64,000 bases of DNA. It comes from Pseudoalteromonas caenipelagi (GTDB lineage Bacteria > Pseudomonadota > Gammaproteobacteria > Enterobacterales > Alteromonadaceae). The notes under the pieces are model-generated. The model saw only the letters and a program-made list of their open reading frames with translations. It was not told the DNA's origin and did not search any database. The stretch spans positions 496,001 through 560,000 of the forward strand of contig NZ_JABBPG010000001.1 in NCBI RefSeq assembly GCF_013140855.1, given 5' to 3'. This document shows, one piece after another, positions 55,915 to 62,801 of the stretch (positions are counted from its first letter, which is position 1; each line of letters starts with the position of its first letter). The position numbers and the translations under genes are program-made.

Positions 55915-56196
55915 TTATGATATCTGCTCATCTAACGATGATTGGATATAGTGTGTTACCCAGTCTGTTAACTCTTCAAATTCAGCCTCAAGTAAGGCTA
56001 AATCACCACGAAGATGTTCCCAAATACCGTTTATTACATTATCGATGATTTCGCATTCGAGATCATCTGGTAATTGTTGCCAAGCAAAATGAATCAATTC
56101 GTTAAGCGTTTCGGCAACATGTTCTTCTTCGCCTTCCCAGTCACCCACGTCGGCAGTTGAAAATAAGTAGTCTTGTACGTTCAGTAAATCTTTCAC
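55915..56196 (-). CDS. Acidic small protein between msrC and proQ, unknown function
   Basis: 93 residues, strongly acidic (many Asp/Glu, few Lys/Arg), probably all-helical, with no membrane segment or Cys pair. I do not recognise a family. The start is a GTG that overlaps the msrC stop codon (GTGA), so translation is coupled; proQ follows 12 bases later. Its place inside msrC-proQ-prc suggests co-expression with an RNA chaperone and a protease. Real by coupling and by lack of any competing frame. Confidence 0.75.
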   Translation of the reverse strand: MKDLLNVQDYLFSTADVGDWEGEEEHVAETLNELIHFAWQQLPDDLECEIIDNVINGIWEHLRGDLALLEAEFEELTDWVTHYIQSSLDEQIS

Positions 56197-56654
56197 GATA
56201 AAGTCAACTCAAAGCTTTTTACCAATGCCTCAAGGCCACTCTTGTCGTGTTCGTCAAAGCGAGATAATGACGGGCTGTCTATATCCAGCACCGCAAACAC
56301 TTTGCCATCTTTAAAGATGGGAATAACGATTTCGGAATTTGACGCTGCATCACAGGCGATATGCCCATCAAAAGCATGTACATCTTCCACTAACTGGGTT
56401 TGCTGGGTTTGAGCAGCAGTACCGCAGACACCTTTACCCACAGGAATACGTATACACGCAGGGTTACCTTGAAATGGTCCCAAGACTAATTCATCGGGAC
56501 TATCGACAAAATAAAAGCCAGCCCAATTGATATCTTCTAACGACGTAAACAGCAAAGCACTTAAATTAGCCATATTAGCCACGATGTTACTTTCTGAGCT
56601 AATAAGAGCCTGTGCTTGCTGTGTGAGTGACTGATAAAATTCTTGCTTCTGCAT
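56193..56654 (-). CDS. msrC: Free methionine-(R)-sulfoxide reductase (GAF domain)
   Basis: 153 residues (E. coli MsrC/YebR about 165). A single GAF domain with Cys67, Cys77 and Cys101, the same spacing (10 and 24) as the three catalytic cysteines of E. coli fRMsr. Key stretches are NWAGFYFVD, GPFQGNPACIRIPVGKGVCG and HIACDAASNSEIVIPI. It reduces free methionine-R-sulfoxide with thioredoxin. It heads msrC-(93-residue gene)-proQ-prc; E. coli also has yebR beside proQ. Confidence 0.94.
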   Translation of the reverse strand: MQKQEFYQSLTQQAQALISSESNIVANMANLSALLFTSLEDINWAGFYFVDSPDELVLGPFQGNPACIRIPVGKGVCGTAAQTQQTQLVEDVHAFDGHIACDAASNSEIVIPIFKDGKVFAVLDIDSPSLSRFDEHDKSGLEALVKSFELTLS

Positions 56655-56795
56655 CTACTAAATCACGGTTACAACATACAAAAGTCTAAGGTACTCTTTC
56701 ACAGAATTAATTGAAACCTTTTGTGGCGAAAAAGTATTAAATATCCGTAAATATAGTGCTACTTGGCTAAATATAGAGCAGCGTTCAATACAAAG

Positions 56796-57047
56796 TTAAG
56801 CAAAACGCCTCAAACCATATAAAAATAACCCAGCAGCTATTGTCGTCATTAACGCATTAACGAGCAGAGCCGGACCGCTGCTTGCAGCAAAAAGAATGCT
56901 AAATAACACTCCTCCAAGCATGCCCAATGTCAGTAACACGTCATATCGGACTTTTTGCTTCTTAGCTAAAACCAAGTAACCAGGCAAAACACACAACGCC
57001 ATAGACAACCCCACCACATGAGCATTAGAAATTGCAGTACTTAACAT
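56796..57047 (-). CDS. Small membrane protein, probably the 3' part of a split gene
   Basis: 83 residues with about three membrane segments (5-27, 36-55, 58-79) and a basic loop KKQKVRY. I do not recognise a family. It overlaps the end of a 42-residue ORF just upstream by 7 bases. The two would fuse into one frame of about 125 residues if the run of seven A on the plus strand (57051-57057) had one more base. It may therefore be a fragment of a frameshifted gene, a product of slippage, or a coupled second gene. No separate ribosome-binding site is clear. Confidence 0.6.
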   Translation of the reverse strand: MLSTAISNAHVVGLSMALCVLPGYLVLAKKQKVRYDVLLTLGMLGGVLFSILFAASSGPALLVNALMTTIAAGLFLYGLRRFA

Positions 57048-57169
57048 GCTAAAAAAATGCTAAGGCCTGACCCTTGACTAGATATAGAAAAGTATAGTCC
57101 CAGCAAAGAGCCTACAAATATGGGTGACAATAATGATAAAGCAACGCTTTTGGCTAGCTTTTGTTTCAT
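57041..57169 (-). CDS. 42-residue hydrophobic ORF, probably the 5' part of a split membrane gene
   Basis: Starts MKQKLAKSVALSLLSPIFVG and contains one membrane segment (about 8-29), then reads LSIFLAC and stops. AAAGG lies about 12 bases before the ATG. Its last codons overlap the 83-residue ORF. Adding one T within its T7 run gives LSIFFSMLSTAIS and continues into that ORF without a stop, while the existing frame ends four codons after the run. This suggests one ancestral four-helix membrane protein broken by a single-base indel. Confidence 0.5.
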   Translation of the reverse strand: MKQKLAKSVALSLLSPIFVGSLLGLYFSISSQGSGLSIFLAC

Positions 57170-57262
57170 GCAATCTAACACCTTTAATAAAATCAACCCT
57201 ACTGAGATTGCATGATTATGAAATATTCACTAGTGGACTTTGGTCTAAGTAAGGAATTTTAA

Positions 57263-57295
57263 GCAAAAAAAAGCCGCTACATCATGTAGCGGCTT
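57263..57295 (-). terminator. Intrinsic terminator after the tandem tRNA-Ser genes
   Basis: 11-bp perfect stem AAGCCGCTACA (57271-57281) and TGTAGCGGCTT (57285-57295), with a T8 run on the minus strand (A-run at 57265-57272). It lies 17 bases past the tRNA 3' end. Confidence 0.93.
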
Positions 57296-57311
57296 ACTAT
57301 TCTTAGAATAG

Positions 57312-57402
57312 TGGCGGAGAGATAGGGATTTGAACCCTAGAAGGGCTATTAACCCTTGCCGGTTTTCAAGACCGGTGCTTTCGACCACTCAGCCATCTCT
57401 CC
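57312..57402 (-). tRNA. tRNA-Ser (anticodon UGA), copy 1
   Basis: 91 bases including an encoded CCA. Acceptor GGAGAGA/TCTCTCC, discriminator G, anticodon loop CTTGAAA (anticodon TGA, reads UCA and related codons), T-loop GTTCAAATC, and a long class II variable arm with the stem AAGGG/CCCTT. Identical to the copy at 62643-62733. Second in transcription order of a tandem pair. Confidence 0.97.
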
Positions 57403-57446
57403 GAAGTAAGATATAATGCAATAAAACATGCACCATATAAAATTAG

Positions 57447-57537
57447 TGGCGGAGAGATAGGGATTTGAACCCTAGATACGCTATTAACGTATGCCGGTTT
57501 TCAAGACCGGTGCTTTCAACCGCTCAGCCATCTCTCC
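57447..57537 (-). tRNA. tRNA-Ser (anticodon UGA), copy 2 with a variant variable arm
   Basis: 91 bases with encoded CCA, the same anticodon TGA and acceptor as copy 1. It differs in the variable arm, where the stem is ATACG/CGTAT instead of AAGGG/CCCTT, and in one pair of the D region (CGGTTG against TGGTCG). The variable-arm changes are compensatory, so the fold is kept. First in the pair, 44 bases upstream of copy 1. Confidence 0.97.
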
Positions 57538-57775
57538 GCAGCGGGGCGAATATTAGATAATCCCCACCAGAATGTGAAGCTTTTTTTTTAAAAAAAAGTT
57601 TAAGTGCTCAAAAAACCTCACTTTTGTTTAAATGTAGAGCAATTTAAGCGATAAAATGGAACTTTCCTCCTTTTAACGACTCTATTTGATCGACAATGTT
57701 TGCCGAACCATATAACTCTTGGTAATCTTTACTCAGTCAATATATTAGAACATTTGTTCATAAAGGAGTTTAACC

Positions 57776-58441
57776 ATGGCGTTCAATCATTCGTACGATA
57801 CCGCTAGACCGGTAATGTCGACCGTTGAAACTAACAAGGTATTAAAGAATACATATTTCTTGCTTGCGATGACACTTGCATTTAGTGCTATCACAGCAGG
57901 TATTTCAATGACAATGGCGTTACCACGCTTCACTGGTTTAATCTGTTCTCTTGTTGGGTTAGGCCTAATTTTTGTTATTCATAAAAAAGCAAACTCATCT
58001 TCAGCGATTGGCTTGGTGTTTTTGTTCACTGGCATTATGGGTTTTGGCTTAGGACCTCTACTTAACCATTATGCTGCAATGCCAAATGGCGGCATGCTTA
58101 TTACCCAAGCTCTGGGCTCTACAGCACTCATTTTCTTTGGCTTGTCTGCTTATGCCCTGACGACTAAAAAAGACTTCTCATTTATGGGTGGGTTTTTAAC
58201 GGTTGGTTTAATTGTCGTTGTTATCGCAAGCTTGGTTAACCTATTTATTGGTAGCAGCGTTGCGTTCATGGCATTAAATGCAGCTGTTGTGTTAATTATG
58301 TCTGGTTTCATTCTATATGATACAAGCCGAATCATTAATGGTGGCGAGACGAATTACGTGCTTGCAACGGTTGGTTTGTATCTTAACATCTACAACCTAT
58401 TTACTTCATTACTCGCTCTTTTAGGTGCAAGTGATGACTAA
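57776..58441 (+). CDS. yccA: Bax inhibitor-1/YccA family membrane protein
   Basis: 221 residues (E. coli YccA 219) with seven membrane segments. The cytoplasmic start NHSYDTARPVMSTVETNKVLKNTY is typical of YccA, and the C-terminal region has SGFILYDTSRIINGGETNYV, the conserved BI-1 motif with Asp. E. coli YccA binds and inhibits the FtsH protease. AAAGGAG about 8 bases before the ATG. In E. coli yccA lies beside tusE; here tusDCBE follow on the same strand after a terminator. Confidence 0.96.
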   Translation: MAFNHSYDTARPVMSTVETNKVLKNTYFLLAMTLAFSAITAGISMTMALPRFTGLICSLVGLGLIFVIHKKANSSSAIGLVFLFTGIMGFGLGPLLNHYAAMPNGGMLITQALGSTALIFFGLSAYALTTKKDFSFMGGFLTVGLIVVVIASLVNLFIGSSVAFMALNAAVVLIMSGFILYDTSRIINGGETNYVLATVGLYLNIYNLFTSLLALLGASDD

Positions 58442-58461
58442 CCAGTTTGTTCTGGTAAAAT

Positions 58462-58485
58462 AAGCCCCTTAATGGGGCTTTTTTT
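58462..58485 (+). terminator. Intrinsic terminator between yccA and tusD
   Basis: Stem AAGCCCC (58462-58468) and GGGGCTT (58474-58480), 5-base loop, T7. It ends only 11 bases before the tusD start codon. Confidence 0.92.
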
Positions 58486-58496
58486 ATGGGCGAATT

Positions 58497-58850
58497 TTGA
58501 GCAAATTTGTTTTATCTTTGCATTCGGGCGTTGCCGATCATGACTGTTTACAACGGCTGTCTCGGTTTGCACATGCAGCAGTACACAGTGGTCATCAGAT
58601 AGCGTGCATTTTTTTATATCAGGACGCTGTTAACCATGCTTCACAGCACTTGCAATTGTCATCAGACGAGCTAAATATCCAAGCGACTTGGCAAGCACTC
58701 GCTGATTTAGGTATTCCTCTTATGTTATGTGTCACCGCTGCTGAGAAACGCGCCATAGATACCAATGACACAGGACTATTTACAGTTGCAGGTTTGGCTG
58801 AGTTTGCCATGTTAAGCGCAAAAGCCGATAAGTGGGTTCAATTTAAATGA
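58497..58850 (+). CDS. tusD: Sulfurtransferase complex subunit TusD
   Basis: 117 residues, TTG start (an ATG at 58487 runs into a stop at once). DsrE-like fold with the active cysteine at Cys78 in LPLMLCVTA-like sequence (IPLMLC), the same number as E. coli TusD. It receives sulfur from TusA and, as TusBCD, passes it to TusE for 2-thiouridine at tRNA position 34. The only Shine-Dalgarno-like sequence is a weak GGGCG about 6 bases before the TTG. It overlaps tusC by 4 bases. Expression must come from read-through of the yccA terminator or an internal promoter. Confidence 0.92.
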   Translation: MSKFVLSLHSGVADHDCLQRLSRFAHAAVHSGHQIACIFLYQDAVNHASQHLQLSSDELNIQATWQALADLGIPLMLCVTAAEKRAIDTNDTGLFTVAGLAEFAMLSAKADKWVQFK

Positions 58851-59203
58851 AAAACGTTTTAGTGATAAGTTCTGACAGCCCTTTTGATGGCCAAAAAATA
58901 CGTGATGCGCTTGATACCACGTTAATATATGCAGCAATAGACCAAAATATCTCTTGGTTGCTAAAAGACTCAGCTGTACTCGCCTTGAAAAAGCAGCAAT
59001 CTGCAGCACACATAGGCCTAAAAGACTATTTTAAGGCGATAAAAACGCTAGAAATATATGACGTAGAGCAAGTATATGTTTGTGCCGATGCCATGCAGAA
59101 GTATCAACTCACTGAAGAACAGCTGATCATCACAGCGCTTACTCTAACTAAACAACAGCAACAATCATTAATTCAACAGCAAGACTTTGTGGTTACCCTA
59201 TGA
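58847..59203 (+). CDS. tusC: Sulfurtransferase complex subunit TusC
   Basis: 118 residues (E. coli 119). Opens KNVLVISSDSPFDGQKIRDALDTTLIYAA, the family pattern, and lacks a catalytic cysteine in the TusD position, as expected for this structural subunit of the TusBCD heterohexamer. ATGA overlaps at both ends (tusD and tusB), so the three subunits are made in step. Confidence 0.92.
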   Translation: MKNVLVISSDSPFDGQKIRDALDTTLIYAAIDQNISWLLKDSAVLALKKQQSAAHIGLKDYFKAIKTLEIYDVEQVYVCADAMQKYQLTEEQLIITALTLTKQQQQSLIQQQDFVVTL

Positions 59204-59472
59204 GCATCGACACCGTACACATATTTTCCAAACCTGTAAGCTATTATCAAAAGTTACAGATAGAGCAACTCTTAGCACACAATGATGCGGTATTGCTCAC
59301 GGGTGATGCGTGCTATGATCACATCTCTTACAGCCAATTTTCAGCCAATCTTTATATGCTAACGAGCTGTGCGATTGCCAGAGGGGTATCAACAGACAGT
59401 GGATACACTCTATGCTGTGATAACGAATGGGTAAACCTGATAAATAGCGCAAAAAAGTCAATTACTTGGTAA
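59200..59472 (+). CDS. tusB: Sulfurtransferase complex subunit TusB
   Basis: 90 residues (E. coli 95). DsrH-like small protein: IDTVHIFSKPVSYYQKLQIEQLLA, then DAVLLTGDACY and the late ARGVSTDSG region with CCDNEWVNL. It completes the TusBCD complex. ATGA overlap with tusC; tusE starts 3 bases later. Confidence 0.9.
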   Translation: MSIDTVHIFSKPVSYYQKLQIEQLLAHNDAVLLTGDACYDHISYSQFSANLYMLTSCAIARGVSTDSGYTLCCDNEWVNLINSAKKSITW

Positions 59473-59475
59473 ATC

Positions 59476-59805
59476 ATGTTAGAACTAAACAATCAATCGA
59501 TAGAAACAGATAAGCAAGGTTATTTGCTTGATCACACAAAGTGGAGCCCTGAGCTTGCGCCCATTATCGCCGAGCAAGAAGGTATTACACTGACAGCCGC
59601 ACACTGGGAAGTCGTTAACTTTGTTCGTGACTTTTATGAAGAATATAACACTAGCCCAGCTATACGCATGTTAGTCAAAGCGATGGCCAAAGCACTGGGA
59701 GAAGATAAGGGAAACAGCATGTATTTATATAAACTGTTTCCTAAAGGTCCCGCTAAACAAGCGACTAAAATTGCGGGCTTACCTAAGCCGGCAAGGTGTA
59801 TTTAG
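59476..59805 (+). CDS. tusE: Sulfur acceptor TusE (DsrC family)
   Basis: 109 residues, the E. coli length. The penultimate Cys108 in PARCI is the sulfur-carrying residue. Conserved blocks are [46 protein letters not shown] and [23 protein letters not shown]. It delivers persulfide sulfur from TusBCD to the MnmA-tRNA complex. Last gene of tusDCBE, an arrangement that brings together the tus genes kept apart in E. coli. Confidence 0.95.
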   Translation: MLELNNQSIETDKQGYLLDHTKWSPELAPIIAEQEGITLTAAHWEVVNFVRDFYEEYNTSPAIRMLVKAMAKALGEDKGNSMYLYKLFPKGPAKQATKIAGLPKPARCI

Positions 59806-59889
59806 TTTTATAAGCAAAAATGCTCATGCCAGAAATTTGTATGCAGCGTGAGCGTCTGAAAGCTGCGCTTTTGTGTGGATTTGTGTAGC

Positions 59890-59908
59890 AACCTCAACTT
59901 CAGATAAG
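59890..59908. repeat. Fragment resembling the end of the MITE-like element
   Basis: AACCTCAACTTCAGATAAG matches 17 of 19 bases of the left end of the element at 21096-21114. The matching right end is not found nearby, and the fragment abuts the yjdM stop codon. It is either a decayed copy or chance. Confidence 0.35.
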
Positions 59909-59912
59909 CTAC

Positions 59913-60248
59913 TTATGCCTTCTTAACAAACTTAGCCGTGACCATCATTTCGCCAACACCATCCACTTTGCAATCAAGTTCATGATCTTTTTTATCCAAA
60001 ACTCTTCGGATAAGCGCTTTAGTGCCAATTTTAATCACTTGCGTGCTGCCTTTAATTTTTAAATCTTTTATAACTGTGACCTTATCACCATCGGCGAGCA
60101 AAGCACCATTGGCGTCCTTCACATTAACAACATCTTCGTCGTTAATTTCTGATGGATTCCATTCATGCGCACATTCAGGGCATACAAAGTTATCTTGATC
60201 TTGATACACATACTCTGAGCGACATTTAGGGCAAGGAGGAAAAGACAT
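59913..60248 (-). CDS. yjdM: Zinc-ribbon protein YjdM (PhnA-like)
   Basis: 111 residues (E. coli 111). The N-terminal zinc ribbon has Cys6-x2-Cys9 and Cys23-x2-Cys26, then HEWNP, and an SH3-like domain with DANGALLADGDKVTVIKDLKIKGS. The older name PhnA came from a phosphonate locus, but this family has no proven phosphonate role. A single gene, convergent with tusE. The last codons touch a short MITE-like end sequence. Confidence 0.94.
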   Translation of the reverse strand: MSFPPCPKCRSEYVYQDQDNFVCPECAHEWNPSEINDEDVVNVKDANGALLADGDKVTVIKDLKIKGSTQVIKIGTKALIRRVLDKKDHELDCKVDGVGEMMVTAKFVKKA

Positions 60249-60608
60249 ACAGCACCATTTTTATTTAGAGTTCAAACCGTTCCCTATCCACTTATAAAAG
60301 AACGGGAGATATCGCATTAATATATCATCAAGCGACCAATGATGGCACCTAGATATATACTTTTTTGCCACTGTATAGCAGGCATATTGCTAAGAGAAAT
60401 GTAATTTAATGACTCTTGAGCAAAGATTTTCTCAATAAAAATGGGAAGGTAATAGGAGAGCAATTAAAATTATTCACTTTTGTAGAAATTCCAAAATAAT
60501 AAAGCAAGTATAAAATTAACAAACAAACCAGCTAGAGTTCAAGAAAAATATAAGAGCCAACTTTACATTATAAAATTAAAGTCAGCTCTGTTTAATTAAG
60601 CGTATATA
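60249..60608. other. AT-rich stretch between the RiPP-like gene and yjdM, 360 bases
   Basis: No ORF of note on either strand. It contains the terminator-like hairpin of the small peptide gene (60553-60589) and presumably the yjdM promoter. Very AT-rich compared with the metabolic genes on both sides. Confidence 0.6.
60543..60590 (-). terminator. Likely terminator of the RiPP-like peptide gene
   Basis: Arms AGAGC..ACTTTA (60553-60565) and TAAAGT..GCTCT (60577-60589) pair with a 2x2 internal mismatch. On the minus strand TATATTTTTC follows. It lies 19 bases past the stop codon of the peptide gene. Confidence 0.6.
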
Positions 60609-60800
60609 TTAACAAGCTCTAGAAGTTAGATTTCCTGGGCACTCTGGACCATCACTAATAAGCTTAGGCGGACATCCGTATGATGCATAGCTACTATCAA
60701 TATCAACGCCACCCGCAACTTGCGGGGTCATTTTAGCTGGTACTGTTGATTTATCTAAGCTTAGTGTTTTCATTTTCTTCTTATTTAGTTTTAGTAACAT
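60609..60800 (-). CDS. Orphan RiPP-like precursor peptide with a double-glycine leader
   Basis: 63 residues. A charged leader (LLKLNKKKMKTLSLDK, then MTPQVAGG) ends in Gly30-Gly31, a typical cut site for C39-type peptidase transporters. The 32-residue remainder is different in character: rich in Ser, Tyr, Pro and Gly with three cysteines (43, 54 and 63, the last being the C-terminal residue) and motifs GCPPK and ECPG. A strong AAAGGAG lies 6 bases before the ATG and a terminator-like hairpin follows, so it looks like a complete expressed gene. No modifying enzyme, C39 transporter or immunity gene is in the window. Leaders of this Lys-Leu-Asn-Lys type recur in small peptides of related marine bacteria as far as I recall, but I cannot name a class. 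It may be an antimicrobial or signalling peptide. Confidence 0.68.
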   Translation of the reverse strand: MLLKLNKKKMKTLSLDKSTVPAKMTPQVAGGVDIDSSYASYGCPPKLISDGPECPGNLTSRAC

Positions 60801-61532
60801 GGTTATCTCCTTTAGTTAGTTACAACTACAAACTATATTTAAATTGGAAACATGTAAACCATCAATTTTTTCATGAGTGCAAAATCTTCTCACTTCAACA
60901 CAAATAAAATTGCAATCTGTTTAATAAAAACAATTGGCACTCACAAGCATATAATTATGCTGCCTATACTTTTATGATTACAAACCTTTAAATGACAATA
61001 TAAATTTGCAACAATCATTTTTTTGTAAATTTAGACTTTTTAAACAGGCAGGTTTTTAAATGAATAATCTAGGACCATTTTTATTTAGTTGGCGTATTTT
61101 ATAAAAGAGGATTCTAAGTGCGTGTGCAGACCCGTACCAAATACAACGTATTGGTTTACTTACTCATATGCTCTGCAATACGTGAGTAATGAGCTTCTTT
61201 ACAGCCTAACAATGTTTTCTTTTGCGATTTAAACAGAGTTATCAGTGGAAGCTGATACCGTTCCTCTTAACTAAGTGATCTATTTTGAAATAAGAAAGCC
61301 TTGTCGATAACACCACTACCACGTCCTGCTATCACCAAAGTACATACATCCATGTAGGCAAGGTAAAAATTTTGTGATTTAGTTATTCTAAATGAGAAAT
61401 GTTTTACGCAGCTAGTGTCAGGTTTAATCCCTCAAAATGAGTGTTATTGTGCATCGGTATTATTTAGAAAAATAAAAAAGCCCAACTTTCGTTGGGCCTT
61501 TTCGTGTTTTATTGTAAATCGCTAATGCGCGA
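60801..61532. other. Non-coding AT-rich stretch, 732 bases
   Basis: No ORF over 60 residues on either strand. The part next to the peptide gene should carry its promoter. On the plus strand, a GTG with AGAGGA before it (61119) opens a 23-residue ORF (RVQTRTKYNVLVYLLICSAIRE) that looks like the first membrane segment of a longer lost protein. Positions 61280-61440 hold unusually mixed sequence with a small ATTTAG/CTAAAT hairpin, perhaps a dispersed repeat. The fklB terminator lies at the far end. Confidence 0.5.
61473..61500 (-). terminator. Intrinsic terminator after fklB
   Basis: Stem GCCCAAC (61480-61486) and GTTGGGC (61491-61497) with TTTC loop. A-run before and T-run after, so functional leftward for fklB, 33 bases past its stop codon, and possibly rightward. 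Confidence 0.9.
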
Positions 61533-62150
61533 TTATAAAACTTCTAATAACTCAACATCGAATACTAACGTTGAGAAAGGTGCGATTGAAGCACCTGCGC
61601 CACGCTCACCGTATGCAAGCTCGTGTGGGATGTATAAACGCCATTTTGAACCTGGAGTCATTAGTTGTAGTGCTTCAGTCCAACCTTTAATCACGCCATT
61701 TACCGGGAATTCAGCAGGCTGACCACGGTCGTATGAGCTGTCGAATACTGTACCGTTGATTAGTGTACCGTGGTAATGAACACGTACTTTTGAATCAGCT
61801 GCCGGCTTTTCACCTTCACCAGTGGTAACTACTTCGTACTGAAGACCAGACTCAGTTACTGTGATTTCAGCACGCTTTGCGTTTTCTTCTAAAAATGCAA
61901 TGCCTTCAGCGGCTAATACTTTTGCTTCTTCTTCACGACGAGCTTGAATTTCAGCATTAATTTTTTCGAATGCAGCTTGGATCTCAGGGATTTCAACACG
62001 GAACGCGTCACCCGCGTATGCATCTTTCATTCCCTCAAACACTGAATGCAAGTTTAGCCCTTCAAATGGATTCGCTTTTAATTGCTCACCCATTTGTAAG
62101 CCAATTCCGTAGCTTGCTTTTTCAGCATCTGTATTAAATAAATCTGACAT
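61533..62150 (-). CDS. fklB: FKBP-type peptidyl-prolyl isomerase FklB
   Basis: 205 residues (E. coli FklB 206). The N-terminal dimerisation helices (KASYGIGLQMGEQLKANPFEGL, then EEAKVLAAEGIAFLEENAKR) precede the FKBP domain (about 100-205) with VRVHYHGTLINGTVFDSSYDRG, FPVNGVIKGWTEALQLMTPGSKW and LAYGERGAGASIAPFSTLVFDVELL. No signal peptide, so cytoplasmic FklB rather than periplasmic FkpA. It isomerises proline bonds during folding. Confidence 0.95.
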   Translation of the reverse strand: MSDLFNTDAEKASYGIGLQMGEQLKANPFEGLNLHSVFEGMKDAYAGDAFRVEIPEIQAAFEKINAEIQARREEEAKVLAAEGIAFLEENAKRAEITVTESGLQYEVVTTGEGEKPAADSKVRVHYHGTLINGTVFDSSYDRGQPAEFPVNGVIKGWTEALQLMTPGSKWRLYIPHELAYGERGAGASIAPFSTLVFDVELLEVL

Positions 62151-62222
62151 AAGTTAATTCACTTTAGTTTCTATTAAAAGACGCGCGCAGTGTAACATAG
62201 CCAGTTTTGAGTTTAAACGGAC

Positions 62223-62591
62223 TTACTTGTCCGGATTACGTTGAAGAAGCTTGATTTTTCCTAACAAAAATGTGGCTAGAGGTAAACTTAGACACAACCC
62301 TAACCCAAGCTCAAAGCTATACTGTGTAAGGCGCTGCGTAAAATAATAACCAAATCCAACAATGCCAGTTAAGCTGATAACAACCGATGCCAAAAATGGC
62401 CACATTTTTTCGTACTTTCTTATCAAGTGGGCAACAAGTAAGCTAAATAAGAAGGTAAGTGAAAGTGTTTTAATTAACGTAGGATCTTGTTGACCGTCAA
62501 TGGCCAAACGCAACGCCATTTCCAAGCCACTAAGGTAAAAGAAGCCAAACACTATCCATAAACTAGTATGTTTTACAACTAATGCTGACAT
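62223..62591 (-). CDS. Small membrane protein of unknown function, four helices
   Basis: 122 residues with four membrane segments (about 10-27, 40-58, 65-84, 91-112). A strong AGGAGG lies 7 bases before the ATG. No family recognised. It lies between fklB and a tRNA-Ser gene and is transcribed the same way. It resembles the 123-residue membrane gene on the other side of the tRNA in size and topology but not clearly in sequence. Confidence 0.75.
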   Translation of the reverse strand: MSALVVKHTSLWIVFGFFYLSGLEMALRLAIDGQQDPTLIKTLSLTFLFSLLVAHLIRKYEKMWPFLASVVISLTGIVGFGYYFTQRLTQYSFELGLGLCLSLPLATFLLGKIKLLQRNPDK

Positions 62592-62605
62592 AACAGCCTC
62601 CTAAC

Positions 62606-62632
62606 GAAAAAAACCGCCAATAAGGCGGTTTT
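62606..62632 (-). terminator. Intrinsic terminator after tRNA-Ser copy 3
   Basis: Stem AACCGCC (62612-62618) and GGCGGTT (62624-62630), 5-base loop, with T6-7 on the minus strand (A-run at 62607-62613). It separates the tRNA from the next membrane gene, ending about 15 bases before its ATG. Confidence 0.9.
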
Positions 62633-62642
62633 GGGAATGAGG

Positions 62643-62733
62643 TGGCGGAGAGATAGGGATTTGAACCCTAGAAGGGCTATTAACCCTTGCCGGTTTTCAA
62701 GACCGGTGCTTTCGACCACTCAGCCATCTCTCC
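62643..62733 (-). tRNA. tRNA-Ser (anticodon UGA), copy 3
   Basis: 91 bases with encoded CCA, identical to copy 1 at 57312-57402. Anticodon TGA in loop CTTGAAA, class II variable arm AAGGG/CCCTT. Stands alone with its own terminator. Confidence 0.97.
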
Positions 62734-62801
62734 GTTGTTGGCGCGCATATTAGTGGTTTTAGGTGTTGCTGTAAAGAGCAATGTCTAATTTTTTGTAAAA
62801 T

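Noticed and set aside
57748..57759. GAACATTTGTTC upstream of yccA, resembling a Bacillus-type LexA box
   Set aside because: Gammaproteobacterial LexA binds CTGT-N8-ACAG, and this window has an exact one before imuA. yccA is not an SOS gene. Probably chance or another operator.
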